A stretch of DNA of 64,000 bases from Lithobates sylvaticus. Lineage: Eukaryota; Chordata; Amphibia; Anura; Ranidae. Shown piece after piece: positions 29,567 through 41,489 of this stretch. The stretch lies in the NCBI GenBank assembly GCA_028564925.1, contig CM053030.1:268114199-268178198 (forward strand), written 5' to 3'. The notes under the pieces are model-generated. The model ran no database searches. It worked only from the letters and a program-made list of their open reading frames with translations, and was not told where the DNA came from. The translations under genes were made by a program, and so were the position numbers. Position 1 is the first letter of the stretch. Each line of letters opens with the position of its first letter.

Positions 29567-30504
29567 CCACTTAAGCCCCAGACCATTTGGCTGCCCAAAG
29601 ACCAGAGCAATTTTTGCGATTCGGCACTGCGTCGCTTTAACTAACAATTGCGCGGTCGTGCGACGTGGCTCCCAAACAAAATTGACGGTCTTTTTTGCCC
29701 ACAAATAGAGCTTTCTTTTGGTAGTATTTGATCACCTTTGCGCTTTTTATTTTTTGCGCTATAAACAAAAAAATAGCGAAAAATTTGAAAAAAACGCATT
29801 ATTTTTCACTTTTTGCTATAATAAATATCCCCCAAAAATATATAAAAACAATTTTTTTCCCTCAGTTTAAGCCGATATGTATTCTTCTACATATTTTTTG
29901 GAAAAAAAAATCGTAATAAGTGTTTATTGATTGGTTTGCGCAAAAGTTATATCGTCTACAAAATAGGGGATAGTTTTATGTAATTTTTTTTGATAATTTT
30001 TTTTTTACTAATAATGGCGGTGATCAACGATTTTTATCATGACTGCGACATTATGGCAGACAGATCGGACACTTTTGGCACGATTTTGGGACCATTCACA
30101 TTTATACAGCGATCAGTGCAATTAAAAATGCATTGATTACTGTGTAAATGTGACTGGCAGTGAAGGGGTTAACCACTAGGTGGCGCTGTAGGGGTTAAGT
30201 GTGTCCTAGGGAGTGATTCTAACTGTGGGGGGGATGGGCTATGTGTGACACGACACTGATCATCGCTTCCGATTACAGGGAGCTGTGATCGGTGTCCTGT
30301 CACGAGGCAGAATGGGGAAATGCTTGTTTACATCAGCATTTTCCCGTTCTTCCTCTCCGTGGGACAATCGCGGGTATCCCTGCGGACACACTCACGGAGG
30401 TCGCGCCAGCAAACCGCTTCTTAGAGGGCAACTTACAGGTACGTTAATCTGCCTGTACGTGCCCTTCTGCCGACGTATATCAGCGTGAGCCGGTCGGCAA
30501 GCGG
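29567..30504 (+). mobile_element. TTAA MITE family A, full length
   Basis: TTAA at 29563-29566 and 30505-30508. Starts ccacttaagccccagacc, ends gccggtcggcaagcgg. It is colinear with 13588-14566, including tgcgctataaacaaaaaaat and acatttatacagcgatcagt. Confidence 0.78.
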
Positions 30505-30645
30505 TTAATGTATGTATGTATGTAAACCCTTACCTGTTAAAACAACCCATTCACTTCAAAATAGTCAAAACATTTGTGTTTATGTATGTATGTATGTATA
30601 TGTGCGAGTGTGCGCATGTCACTAGAAGTTCAACATGGCACATTC

Positions 30646-31690
30646 ATGGCAAAGAACTCTGAGGATCTGAAAAAAAGAATTGTTTCTCTACATAAAGATG
30701 GCATAGGCTATGAGAAGATTGCCAAGAACTGAAACTGAGCTGCAGCACGGTGGCCAAGACCATACAGCGGTTTAACAGGACAGGTTCCACTCAGAACAGG
30801 CCTCACCATGGTCGACCAAATAAGTTGAGTGCACGTGCTCAGCATTATACCCAGAGGTTGTCTTTGGAAAAAAGATGTATAAGTGCTGCTAGCATTGCTG
30901 CAGAGGTTGCAGGGGTGTGGGGGGGGGGGGGTCATCCTGTCAGTGCTCACACTGCATCAAATTGGTCTGCATGGCTGTCGTCCCAGAAGAAAGCCTCTTT
31001 TAAAGATAATGCACAAGAAAGCCCACAAACAGTTTGCTGAAGACAAGCAGACTAAGGACATGGATTACTGGAACCATGTCCTTTGATCTGATGAGACCAA
31101 GATAAACTTATTTGGTTCAGATGGTGTGAAGCGTGTGTGGCGGCAACCAGGTCAGGAGTACAAAAACAAGTGTGTCTTGCCTACAGTCAAGCATGGTGGT
31201 GGGAGTGTCATGGTCTGGGGCTGCATGAGTACTGCTGGCACTGGGGAGCTACAGTTCATTGAGGGAACCATGAATGCCAACATTTACTGTGACATACTAA
31301 AGCAGAGCATGATCCCCTCCCTTCGGAGACTGGGCCACAGGGCAGTATTCCAACATGATAACGACCCCAAACACACCTGCAAGGTGACCACTGCCTTGCT
31401 AAAGAAGCTGAGGGTAAAGGTGATGGACTGACCAAGCATGTCTCCAGACCTAAACCCTATTGAGCATCTGTGGGGCATCCTCAAGTGGAACGTGGAGGAG
31501 CGCAAGGTCTCTAACATCCACCAGCTCCGTGATGTTGTCATAAAGAAGTGGAAGAGGACTCCAGTGGCAACCTGTGAAGCTCTGGTGAACTCCAAGCCCA
31601 AGAGGGTTAAGGCAGTGCTGAAAATAATGGTGGCCATACAAAATATTGACACTTTGACCCAATTTGGACATTTTCACTTATTATTATTTA
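30646..31690 (+). pseudogene. Tc1 transposase remnant (element E)
   Basis: MAKNSEDLKKRIVSLHKDGI opens the frame; a stop follows KIAKN. 31126-31431 gives VKHGGGSVMVWGCMSTAGTG and VFQHDNDPKHTCKV. A TGA stands where Trp is expected just before [15 protein letters not shown], which continues at 31438. Catalytic Asp and Glu motifs are present but the frame has several breaks. Confidence 0.85.
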
Positions 31691-31855
31691 TTATTATACA
31701 CGATTTATATAGTGCCAACAGTTAACGCAGTGCTTTACAATGTATAGGGGGACAACACAATTACAGTACAGTTCAATACAAACGGTACAGGAGGGCCCTG
31801 CTCATAGTGGTGGTACAAAAGGTAATAGCTGCAGAGAATGATTTGATGGGGGTGT
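31678..31855. repeat. Short interspersed repeat inserted in Tc1 element E
   Basis: ttattattatacacgattta, atagtgccaacagttaacgc and gtacaggagggccctgctc interrupt the Tc1 frame; actta occurs on both sides. Same general type as 17600-17745. Confidence 0.55.
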
Positions 31856-32435
31856 ACTTAGGGGTGTACTCACTTTTGTTGCCAGCGGTTTAGACATTAA
31901 TGGCTGTGTTAAGATATTTTGAGGGGACAGCAAATTTACACTGTTATACAAGCTGTACACTCACTACTTTACATTGTAGCAAAGTGTTCAGTGTTGTCAC
32001 ATGAAAAGATATAATAAAATATTTACAAAAATGTGAGGGGTGTACTCACTTTTGTGATATACTGTATATATAATTTGTACTTTTTATTTTCTTTTGATCA
32101 CATAACCTCTATTTTCAGCTGCGTAAGGGGCTTATAGAGAGGGAGTGGAGAGTGCAGGGGAGTGAAACAGCGGTACATTGATATTTCCAGTGATTAGCTG
32201 AGCAGGGGGGGTGTCATCACAAGTCTGATCATTGGAGGACAGACAAGCTGTGCAGAAAACTGACTGCACTTGGATGCATCTCATGCCTAGTGTGGTCAGT
32301 TTGAAATAGGAAAGCAAGGGGACTGGCAGGAAGAAATACAAAGAGAATAGGATACAGGATACATTTTAACACAAGTACATGTAACAACAGGAACATATTA
32401 GGAATATGAAATGTTGGGGTAACAAACACTGTTAG

Positions 32436-32762
32436 GCCCCTTTCACATGGGAGCCTCCATCTTGCAGATTCCAATGTGCAGAGCGTACACTGACACAGTT
32501 CCACTCTCCTCTATGCGGAAATCGGGTCGAAACAGACCGCTTGTCTGTTCTCATCCAATCCTACCCAGTCCGATCAGTCTAACGGATGGAAAATGGGACC
32601 ATCATCCTTCTGGATTTTGCGAGCAGGATCGGATGAGATGGCAGAGGGTGTCAGCGGATATGTGTCTGCTGACATCCGCTGCAAGAGGAGACTGCAAGGT
32701 CCGATCAGGTCTGCCTGAAAAACTGACAGGCAGACTGATCTGAAAGCCTGTGTAAAAGGACC
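32436..32762. mobile_element. TTAA MITE with GGCCCCTTTCACA ends
   Basis: TTAG at 32432-32435 and TTAA at 32763-32766 flank gcccctttcacatgg and ctgtgtaaaaggacc. The inner part is partly palindromic (ggtgtcagcggat and its mirror). The TTAA is shared with the next element. Another copy begins at 60703. Confidence 0.68.
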
Positions 32763-32766
32763 TTAA

Positions 32767-33094
32767 TGCCGCGTATACACGGTCAGACTTTCCGGCAGAA
32801 AATGGCTGATGGAATCTTTTCATCGGATATTCCGATCGTGTGTGTGCCTCATCAGACTTTTTTTTTGAAAATTCTGACGGACCTAAAAATAGAACATGTT
32901 TTAAATATTTACGATGGAACCAATTCCTATCGGGAAAACCGCTCGTCTGTATGCTGTTCCGACGGATCAAAAACGACGCATGCTCTGAAGCAAATACGAG
33001 ATAGCAGCTATTGGCTACTGGCTATTGGACTTTGGTGTGAACCGTGTGTAGGCAAGACAGTTCCAACGGGTAAACTGGTCGTGTGTACGCGGCA
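32767..33094. mobile_element. TTAA MITE with TGCCGCGTACACACGG ends
   Basis: tgccgcgtatacacggtcag right after the shared TTAA, and cgtgtgtacgcggca at the right end. Second copy of the element at 8399-8827. Confidence 0.72.
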
Positions 33095-33215
33095 TAAGAC
33101 ATTGTTCTGGATCAGCCTCTACGCCCAAGACTAAGATACCGACCCTGTGATCATGCAGTCATGTGATCCCCCCCCCCCCCCCCCCTGCTGTGCAACAGGC
33201 CTTATGCTCTATATT

Positions 33216-33625
33216 AGGGGTGTCCAACCTGCAGCCCAAGACAGTTATGGATGCGGCCCAACACAAAATTATAAACTTACTTAAAAATATTGATTTTTTT
33301 GGGGGGTGGGGGATTTTTTATAAAAATGCATTTACACTTAGCGAACTTAGCCCAAAGAAGAATTTGACAGTGTCCCTTTACTGGACTTTTATAAATTTTA
33401 TCTTCCCAAAGAAAAAAAGAGTGGGGTTACTCTTCACAATCATGCCTTAGTCATGTCATCAATTTTCTGCGGCAACTATTTTCAAGGATGAAGCACATGA
33501 AAGGCAAAAGTAAAACCAAAATATCTGATGAGCACCTTGAGAATTAATTGAGAATTGCTACTACATCCATCAAACCAGATATTGATGCGTTAGTTTATCA
33601 AAAACAGTGTCAACTATCTCAATGG
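33216..33625 (+). pseudogene. hAT transposase C-terminal remnant (GTF2IRD2/Charlie type)
   Basis: 33476-33622 reads RQLFSRMKHMKGKSKTKISD, EHLEN, a stop, then LRIATTSIKPDIDALVYQKQ. This is the C-terminal dimerisation region of hAT transposases of the kind also captured in GTF2IRD2. A hAT-like end with ggggtgtccaacctgcagcc is at about 33216. The middle of the gene is missing, so it is a deleted, inactive copy. Confidence 0.65.
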
Positions 33626-34079
33626 TTTTATGTTGCCCTCTTTTACTTTTATCATAAAAAAAATTAGAAAAAGAAATTAAGTTTTCTTACTCAGGTACAT
33701 TATCTCTATCAGTGATCGTTAACTTGTGACCTGCTCGACCTTTTCTGACCCCTGCTCTACATATAATATGGTTGAAAAAAGTAGACTCACCACTGAATCC
33801 AACCTCTCACTGCTCCTGCAGCTTTACTTAGAGGTAGGCAGTACAAAAATCCTGTGAAACTGTTGCTAGCTTTGCAACACAGGAGCAAAATAACATTTCT
33901 TAGTGCTCCCTAAGGTGAGTCAGATCAATTCCTTGGGTTAAATATTGCTCACTTTAGTTCCTGTTGTTGCTTCTGCTGCATCTGTCCTTGTGACATCCCC
34001 AGTTGCCTGGCAGAATGATATCCCACTTGCCTGCATAGTTCCAGTACCGATATCACTCAGAAGAGTGCCCCAGGTAAGT

Positions 34080-34360
34080 CACCACTGAACACCATTCCAC
34101 CATATATGAGCCCCTACTGATTACCAACAAAAGGCGGCACCCACCACTGACCACCAGGTTGAAGGGGATTTCCAATGTATGGGGACTTACCAAATGGGTC
34201 ACTCAGCACTAATATATAGGGACTCACCAGTGATCGCCAAATAAATGGGCCACTTACCACTGACAACCAACGGATGGGTCCATTTGCCACTGGCCTACAA
34301 CAAAAGGGACATCCAACACTTACCATGAAGTTATAGGGGCACTCACCACTGACCACAAGG
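34080..34360 (+). repeat. Degenerate tandem repeat (about 40 bp), left part
   Basis: Repeated words cactgaccaccaggtt, cactcaccactgacc and aaaggggc every 35-45 bases. It resumes at 35313-35740 after the MITE at 34365. Confidence 0.6.
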
Positions 34361-34364
34361 TTAA

Positions 34365-35312
34365 AGTGGTTCTAAAGGCAGAAGGTTTATTACCTTTTCA
34401 TTCCATGCAAAAAAAAACTGCCCCCCCCCCCTGCTCATTGGCTTACACAGCAGTGGTAGCCATTGACTCCTGCTGCTGTCAGTCACAGCAAATGAGCCAA
34501 TAAGGAGAGAGTGGCAGGCGGGGACAATGCCCATTTGCAGGAGCGTGGCTCGGGGGCAACCCTGCTCGAATGGCTCCATAGCAAGGTTGCACAAAGCAGG
34601 TAAGTATAAAAGGATCTGGGGATCTCCTACACATGGTGTGGAGATGCCCCAAACTGTTCCATTATTGGGAGGGAGTGATTAAGATTCTGAATGAAAGATT
34701 CGTAACTGGGCTGAAAAAAGAGGTAGTGGTATGTATTTTGGGATATAGGCAGGAGCAAAGAGAGAGGAAGAGTACTACGGTAGCTATTTTGAGGAGTTTG
34801 TTTCAAGCCAGGAAGTTGATTGCTTTGAAATGGCAATCAAAAGTGCCCCGGACAGTAGTTATAGAATTTGATAGGATATGGAGACCCTGGATGGAAGGAA
34901 AATAAAATAACCTAATTGGAAAATAAGACTTGCTGATACTGGTAGGGGAAGGGGGGGGAGTGGATACACAAAAAAAAAGTAGAGGTATAGTGGGGACAAA
35001 GGGAGTAATTCGGGATGGGGTATTGGATCTGAGACCCCCTGTTGCGTCTCTTCATTGAGCTCCCCATATCGTTTCTCTTTCGGTCCTGTCTTGTTCTTAA
35101 GATAAATGTAGATTAAATATATTATTGGATGGGATTGAAAATTTTTTTGAACGGTAATGTAAAGGATATGGGTTAAAAATATTGTATGCATAGCAGTTAT
35201 TAACATTGTTGTTAAAATATGTAAGAATTTTTTTTAAATAAAGAATAAAGTTAAAAAAAATAAAAAAGTATAAAAGGTTTGCTTAAAAAAAAAAAAAAAT
35301 ACAACCTTTACA
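34365..35312 (+). mobile_element. TTAA MITE family B with an L1-like insertion
   Basis: TTAA at 34361-34364, then agtggttctaaaggcagaag; right end near acaaccttta at 35301-35310. The body is interrupted by the L1-like sequence at 34614-35265. Confidence 0.65.
34614..35265 (+). mobile_element. L1-like LINE 3' end with 12-bp target duplication
   Basis: AAGTATAAAAGG stands at 34602-34613 and again at 35266-35277. The insert encodes, from 34621, the end of an L1-type reverse transcriptase (MVWRCPKLFHYWEGV, then TVVIEFDRIWRPWMEGK) and ends in A-rich DNA with AATAAA-type words. It is 5'-truncated. Confidence 0.82.
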
Positions 35313-35740
35313 CTCACACTGACGACACGTAAAAGGGGTACTCAACACTGACAACCAATGTAGGGTGGCATTTATCATTGACCACTCTACACACTGAATA
35401 TCCATAAAATACTCCTGACCACAGAACATTATGCCATGCTATACGAGGGAAATGTCTGTTAACTTCAAGGTTAATATGAAATTGCAACTGACCACCAGGT
35501 CAAAGGGACATTCAGTGCTGACCACCACATTAAAGCAGTACTGAACACTGACTTCAAGGTTATTAGGCACTCACCACTGACCACCAGGATAAAGGGGCTC
35601 TAAACACTGTCCACCAGGTTAGAGGGACACGTAACACTGACCACCATTGTAAGGTGGCACTTATCACTGACCACTTTAAACATTGAATATCCTTGAAATA
35701 TTCCTGACCGCTGAACATTATACCATTTTACAAGTGCCAC
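35313..35740 (+). repeat. Degenerate tandem repeat (about 40 bp), right part
   Basis: Same words as 34080-34360 (ctgaccaccaggt, aaagggacattc, cactgaccacc). Probably one minisatellite split by the MITE. Confidence 0.6.
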
Positions 35741-36049
35741 AGTGTGTTCATGTTACCTGTGCCTCAGAATTCTTCTTCTCAGTGTGTCCAAGGGTGCCCT
35801 GGGTCTTTCACACTCCTAGAACACCCCTGATGTCATCCATCTGCTTGATCTAGTACCAGACCTGTAGATAAGGCAGAGGTGTGAGCTGAAATTGTGATCT
35901 GCATTTAGTAAGTACTGAGCACTGGGACTCCATGCAACCATCAGATAAGGGTTGAAGTGCAGGTTATTTATACAGGCTAATAAGGGAATAACGTCTAGGC
36001 TTTATTTAGAGAATGGTATATAAAGGCAGCCTAAACATTCTTCATTTTT

Positions 36050-37000
36050 TTTTTTTTTCGTTCAACCAGCAGGTTAATTGTGACAGCGGAAGACTTCCAC
36101 AATGTGTTCATGTCACCTGTGCCTCAACCAACCTGACAGGTTGGTTGCACAGAAGTTGATCACTAGATCATCTTTTGTACAACCAGCCTTCCCATACATG
36201 TGTAGCACTTACCCCCGAAGGAGCTGCTGGTATTTGATTGGGCTTACCGTTCCTTCACTGTTCCACCATGTCTGTCGTAGAGTTCCCATTAAAGATTTTT
36301 TTATATAGATTTCAGCTCCGACACATAGTCTCTTTTTCCAATGCTTTATTCACAAAAGACATTCCAATAGAGGGATGGAGGGTTTTAGGGTAATTCAGGT
36401 ACCTTTCAATTGCGAGTTAGGGATGCTTCTTGATCCAGAGGACAATAGCTCCACAACTGGATCCAACAACCACCGGATAGGCCTCTCTCACTGACCTAGC
36501 AGCCGATGCGATGCTTGATCATAGTCTCTGCCACAGACTTGAAGAATTAGTAGAACCGTTACACAATCCTCTGCCACAGGATTGGGTAACAAGCAACTTT
36601 TTGCAATGTCAAAGAACAATCACACAGTACCAGTTTCTTTCAGCCGAACCGGCAGTACTGTGTAGCAGGTGACCCGGGATGCGTCCTCCAACTGAGTCTC
36701 CAGGCTCTTCTAGAGGTACCGGCCTCGTTGCTCTGTCCTCTCTCTGAAAAGTCCTCCACTGGATCCTCCAGTCGCTTGGCTTCTTCCCGCAGGCAAGACA
36801 GCACAGCACCACCCCTGGATCGGTAGGCCCCAGGACTTCTGGGTCTGGGCCTACCTTTCAGTAACGATGCCTCGGGCCAGGATTTCCAACCTTGGCCGAT
36901 TAAAAGGGCTCCATCCCTAGGCCAAGGGGAAAACTACACAACCATCCATGTATGACCAACTTAACCCCTTCAAATCTGTTAGGAAACAATAAAAGCCGAC
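36050..37000. other. Unclassified repeat-like block
   Basis: Contains repeated cctctgccacaggatt and ctctgccacagactt words and a GC-richer middle at 36640-36900. No motif places it in a family and no credible gene is seen. Flanking DNA 37000-38500 looks like unique AT-rich intergenic sequence. Confidence 0.3.
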
Positions 37001-38520
37001 AGGCTGGTTAAATAAGACACTGCAGTTATGTCGAGTGGCAAAGTCCATAGTAACCAGCCACGTTTCAACTTACTATACTGCAATAATTATTACAAAAAAA
37101 CTGTACACATACAAAAAAATATTTTGACTGGTTCCCGTGTGTTAGCGTATTGGAGTTTACAGATTTAAATTTTTTTGGGTATTGGGACTTTGAAAGTCAT
37201 AAAATGAGGATGTAGTGCATGATCTCTTAAAGCCAGCAGAAGTATGGATTGATTTGTACTGTACTAGAGTTCAAACAGTTCACAGGTTCAGGGGCAGCAG
37301 GTTGCTTGGCATTCACTACAAACAAAACTGACACAGAAACCCATAATTAGAAAGGGCACCAAACACTACATCAAAAGATCATCAGAAGTTGTACAGTATC
37401 ATAACCAGACATGTGGGAGTCTACAGTACTTAGCCATGAGGGATCTGGGGATTTTGAAGCATAGTACTGCAGTATTTAGTGCTGTAAATATGTCAGCACA
37501 ATCTAGGTGAGCAATCTGTCAACACAACTACAGATTCATTTTGTGATATGTGATGATATGGTGTTGGGTGGAACTGTAAAACAATATTTGATATTAATAT
37601 ACTTAGGGGAATCCGCATAACAAAGCAAGACTTAAAAAGTGACACTAAAAAATATCCTTACTCTCCAAAAATAATACATTCACATCCACTACTTAATCTA
37701 TCAACCACGGTCATCTGCCTGACCAGCCTTGAGACTACAGGTACCCTTCCTTGTCTGATATGCTCTTATCTGGACAGGAAATAAAGTATTGTGTTGCAGA
37801 CCTGGGGGCAATCAGGTATTGGTAGGCTTGCTTGCCTTAAGGGAACAGGGGCTGCTAAAGGTATAAGAAACACTTGCCAGTTATATTTCCTGACCTAGGA
37901 ATTGGGCTGATCTTTACACGTGGTCATCAATAGTTTCCCCCTTTTCAGACACCTTGGGGTTGATTTACTAAGGCCAGAATCAGGCCATTATATACTGATA
38001 ATAGAGGGATTGGAGAGCATCTTGTAACTAGGTACATGTAGGCTGAAGGCAAATGTTCATAGAAAAAGGCTTAATTAATCTCAAGGAATCAAGTACGGTA
38101 ATAAAGAACTATCATAATGCCACTTTTCACAGCACCACTGGTGTGTCAGGATGTTGTCAAAATCATTGTCAAGTACTGGAGCGAAAGGGTCAACCCAAAA
38201 GTTGAAAAGGAAGTATAGAAATCAAATTAAAGAAGGGGGGTGAGGGAGGTGAAAGAAGAGCAGTGAGCTAAATTTGCGCTAAGTGTTGTAAAGCTGTGCA
38301 GTAAATTCTTCCACTCTAGTCAAAAATAATTCTGGTAACCCCTTCCTGCTCATATATATGTTGCCTCACAAAAGAAGGCCTTTATCTGTGGGGCCACATG
38401 CTGTCTCACCAAGAGCTTTGGGTGCTAATATAGTAAACCCCCCAGCCTTAGTGTTCTCTGCTCCAAGTGGACCAGGACTTTACTTCTACTGTTGGCCTGA
38501 CAGTTCTGACTTCTTTCAGG
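37000..38520. other. Intergenic DNA, no gene seen
   Basis: AT-rich unique-looking sequence with no frame carrying recognisable motifs and no clear repeat ends; ggttgatttactaaggccag near 37965 is a short MITE-like word. Confidence 0.4.
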
Positions 38521-38872
38521 GCCAGTGTTGCCAACCGTCAGTATTTTTACTGGCAGTCAGTAAAAAAAACAGGCAAGTTTCTCCTGCCAGCAAAAAGAAA
38601 AGGTTACCAGTAAAAAATATGGCTCTGAGGCTAAGCCTTGTGCCATAAGAGTGCCTGCTACAGTGTGTTCAGGCGGCTCTGGCAGCAGCGGTTTAATACA
38701 ATAATGGAAATAGACCTGAAAGTGTGCCTTGGTCTACCGTATGGTACACCAAAATAAGGGGGCATACCCTAGATAAGGAATGATAAGAAGTAGTTATGGA
38801 ATAATGTGGAATGAGTATTCAGTCTGGGGTAAGAATACTTGGAAGAGGCTTTTAAAAGGGGAGGGTGGGTTG

Positions 38873-38973
38873 GTATCACGCACAGGAAACCGACAAAGAC
38901 CGGCGGCCTTTGGGCTGCTTAAATACCCTCCGGGCTCCTCCCATAACTTCAGGCCGGTACCCGGCCTTCCAAT
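38873..38973 (-). repeat. YR element split direct repeat A2
   Basis: Matches A1 at 44410-44502 from gtatcacgcacaggaaaccg to cggtacccggccttccaat, same orientation. Confidence 0.85.
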
Positions 38974-39044
38974 TTATGGTCTAGAGCCCTACGGACGACA
39001 AGAGTAACGATGACACATAGGACTAACACAAAACTCACCAACAT

Positions 39045-39102
39045 GAAATAGACCTGAAAGTGTGCCTTGGTCTAACGTATGGTACACCAAAATAAGGGGG
39101 CA
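39045..39102 (-). repeat. YR element split direct repeat B1
   Basis: 58 bases nearly identical to B2 at 38707-38764 (agacctgaaagtgtgccttg and ggtacaccaaaataaggggg). Confidence 0.85.
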
Positions 39103-39258
39103 AAAACCTTCAGGTAGGGGATAATAATTTATTAAAGGTAAATGTGACTGAGTAGTTGGGCAAAGGCCTGAGCCCTCTCCAACTGTGGGTTAGGTATGTA
39201 GCGAGAAGCAGGCCGACTTCCACCGACCTAGTTTCTCGATCACATGGTCCGGAACCCC

Positions 39259-40094
39259 CTATCTTGGGGCCGACGTGGCCGCCCCGATCCGGAATGAATG
39301 CCCGGAGTATTGGCTGGGGTCCAATTGAAGATTGCCGAGAAGGTCCCGGACATGTACCACAAACTGCGACGAGTTTGAGGGGTTTAACTGGAAAGGGTAA
39401 AGCGGACTGGACCCTGGGCGGTCGGATAGCAGTGCCGTCGAGCGGTTAAACACGGCAACTGGGCACCAGTTGTTGTGGGTCCTGCACGGTGGATATCTAT
39501 TCCGGAACCTCGCTGCTGAGACTTAGACGTCGCCAAGTGAAGAACGTAGAGATCCTGGTGGCGGCAGAGATTACTTCATGCAAGACTGGACCGGCTGGGT
39601 GGCTGCGAGTAAACTCGCTGGGCCGTAGGAACCCATAAACGCCATGTGTATCGCAGCCTGCAAGACGGTGCTGAGGAGGAGACCAAAGGGGGACCTATCC
39701 AGGACGTCAGACATCCCCTTAAGACCTCCACAGTGATAGGCAGCCGCTTCGGGCTGACTGGCGGCTGGAGCTTCTGAACTCCACGCAGTAGAGCCCTCAC
39801 TGTATGGAAGGAGAACCCTGAAGGCCTAGCGGGGTCTCGAAGTGACAAGTAGTGCTGCACCCCGGCCACGTACTGACGTTTCGCGCTGTGTGACAGTGCC
39901 AGGTGAGAATGGCAATAAGCGATAAACGCCAGAACCTGATCGACGCTGGAAGACTCACGGGCGTTGGGGCAGGAACTCATCAAACGCCCCCAGGCAGTCT
40001 GGCAGGCCCGACAGGTGTTGCGGGCGAGCGAAGCGTTGATGAAGTTAGTAGCTGACTGCAAACGTGGGGCTAGTCCAAGGTCAGTTGTGACCAA
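39259..40094 (-). pseudogene. Tyrosine recombinase region of the fossil YR element
   Basis: The N-terminal part resembles the helical core-binding domain of phage-type integrases (SAKRQYVAGVQHYLSL). The C-terminal part shows GHSFRIGAAT, the HxxR box of tyrosine recombinases. It replaces the DDE integrase of ordinary LTR elements. Fossil. Confidence 0.75.
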
Positions 40095-40154
40095 TCCGGG
40101 ATAGAGGCTGAGAGATGGTAGGCTCCTGGCATCTGTTCAAAGAAAGGAACAAGG

Positions 40155-41249
40155 TTAAACGGGAGAGTGCGTCCGCTGCTGAGTTGAACTTCCCTGGAAC
40201 GAATGAGCAGTAAACATTGAACTGATGCTGTAGGGATAGCTGGAGCAGTCCGCGGAGGAAGGACATGACGGCCTGGATTTAGACCTGCCCTTGCTGATGA
40301 TCTCGGCTGTGGCTTGATTGTCTGTCGTAAAGCCACCGTCTGTCCAGACCAATGGTGACCCCATAGGTGAGCGGCTGCTACGACGGGGAACAGCTAAAAG
40401 AGGGCTGACGTGGTAGTAAAGCCCGGTGTGGCTAGTGCCTGAGGAGGCCAAGGGCGGCGAACCACAAATGGCCAAAAATGGCGGCGCATCCTGTGGATGC
40501 CGCCGCATCGGTCACCACTTGAGGTGACTGCGTGGACACGACTGGGATGAACAGGGACACAACATTCCAATTACTAAGAAAGTGTTCCCACATGGCCAGA
40601 TCTGCTCTGGCTGCTGAATCCAGCCTGACGACCTGGTTAGGGTCCTGAGTGTAGGACAGGAAGACCGGCAACCGGGACACGAAGGAGCGGCCCTGGGGGA
40701 TGATCCTCGTAGCAAAATTCAACATCCCGAAGAGAGACTGAAGTTGCTTCTGAGTACATCCCCCACCCGGGTGAACACTCGCAGAACCGTCCTGAAACGG
40801 CCCAACTTATCTGCGGGAAGGCTGGCCTGCATGGCAGGCGTGTCAAGGTCGATGCCCAAGAACGTGATCTTGTGCGCCGGGCCGTCCACCTTGCGTTCCG
40901 CTATGGGGACGTTCAGATTGTTGAAAACCGTCCTCAACTTTCCAAGGTCCCCTGGGGGAGCCCCGGGTGGTTCTATCAGAAGGAAGTCATCCAAATAGTG
41001 GACGACCTTGTGGCACTGTGCCTCGTAGAGAAGGATCCACGCCAGGGTCTCCGCGAACTTATCAAATAACCAAAGACTACTCTTAGACCCGAAGGTCAAT
41101 TTGGTTGCGAAATAATATCGCTCCCTCCACTTGATGCCGTGCCAGCACCACAGGGAAGGATGTATGGGCAGTAGCTTGAAGGCGTCAGATATGTCCGCCT
41201 TCGAGAGCCAAGCACCTACCCCTGCCCTGAGTATGGCCTGGGTAGCCAT
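40155..41249 (-). pseudogene. Reverse transcriptase and RNase H region of the fossil YR element
   Basis: KADISDAFKLLPIHP and YLDDFLLIEPP (catalytic Asp pair) identify a reverse transcriptase of the DIRS/Ngaro group. GIDLDTPAMQASLPADKL follows, then an RNase H-like VVTDAAASTG. Fossil. Confidence 0.8.
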
Positions 41250-41489
41250 ATCTACCGAAGCGTACTTCAGTGAGAACTCCTCGGAGGGAATGAGCGAGTT
41301 GAGACTGGGAACGACGGAAGAATGAGGCGCTGACAGATCATACGCCAGACGTTTATTTATTTTTTTCGAAAATTTCCCTGTACAAGCCCGATAGGGCTAA
41401 CCCTCCAGATACTAAAGGGAGACTGACTGAACGGGCCTATCATAAAGTCCCGATCCAACTCCGTCTGAAGAAGGACGTCGATAGCTGGC

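Larger units (their letters stand above)
30530..32064 (+). mobile_element. Tc1/mariner element E, left end lost
   Basis: The right end gtgtactcacttttgtgata ending ACTG at 32064 is followed by TA. The matching left end is absent; the left limit is approximate. The transposase frame starts at 30646. A short repeat is inserted at about 31678-31855, near the end of the transposase frame. Confidence 0.8.
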
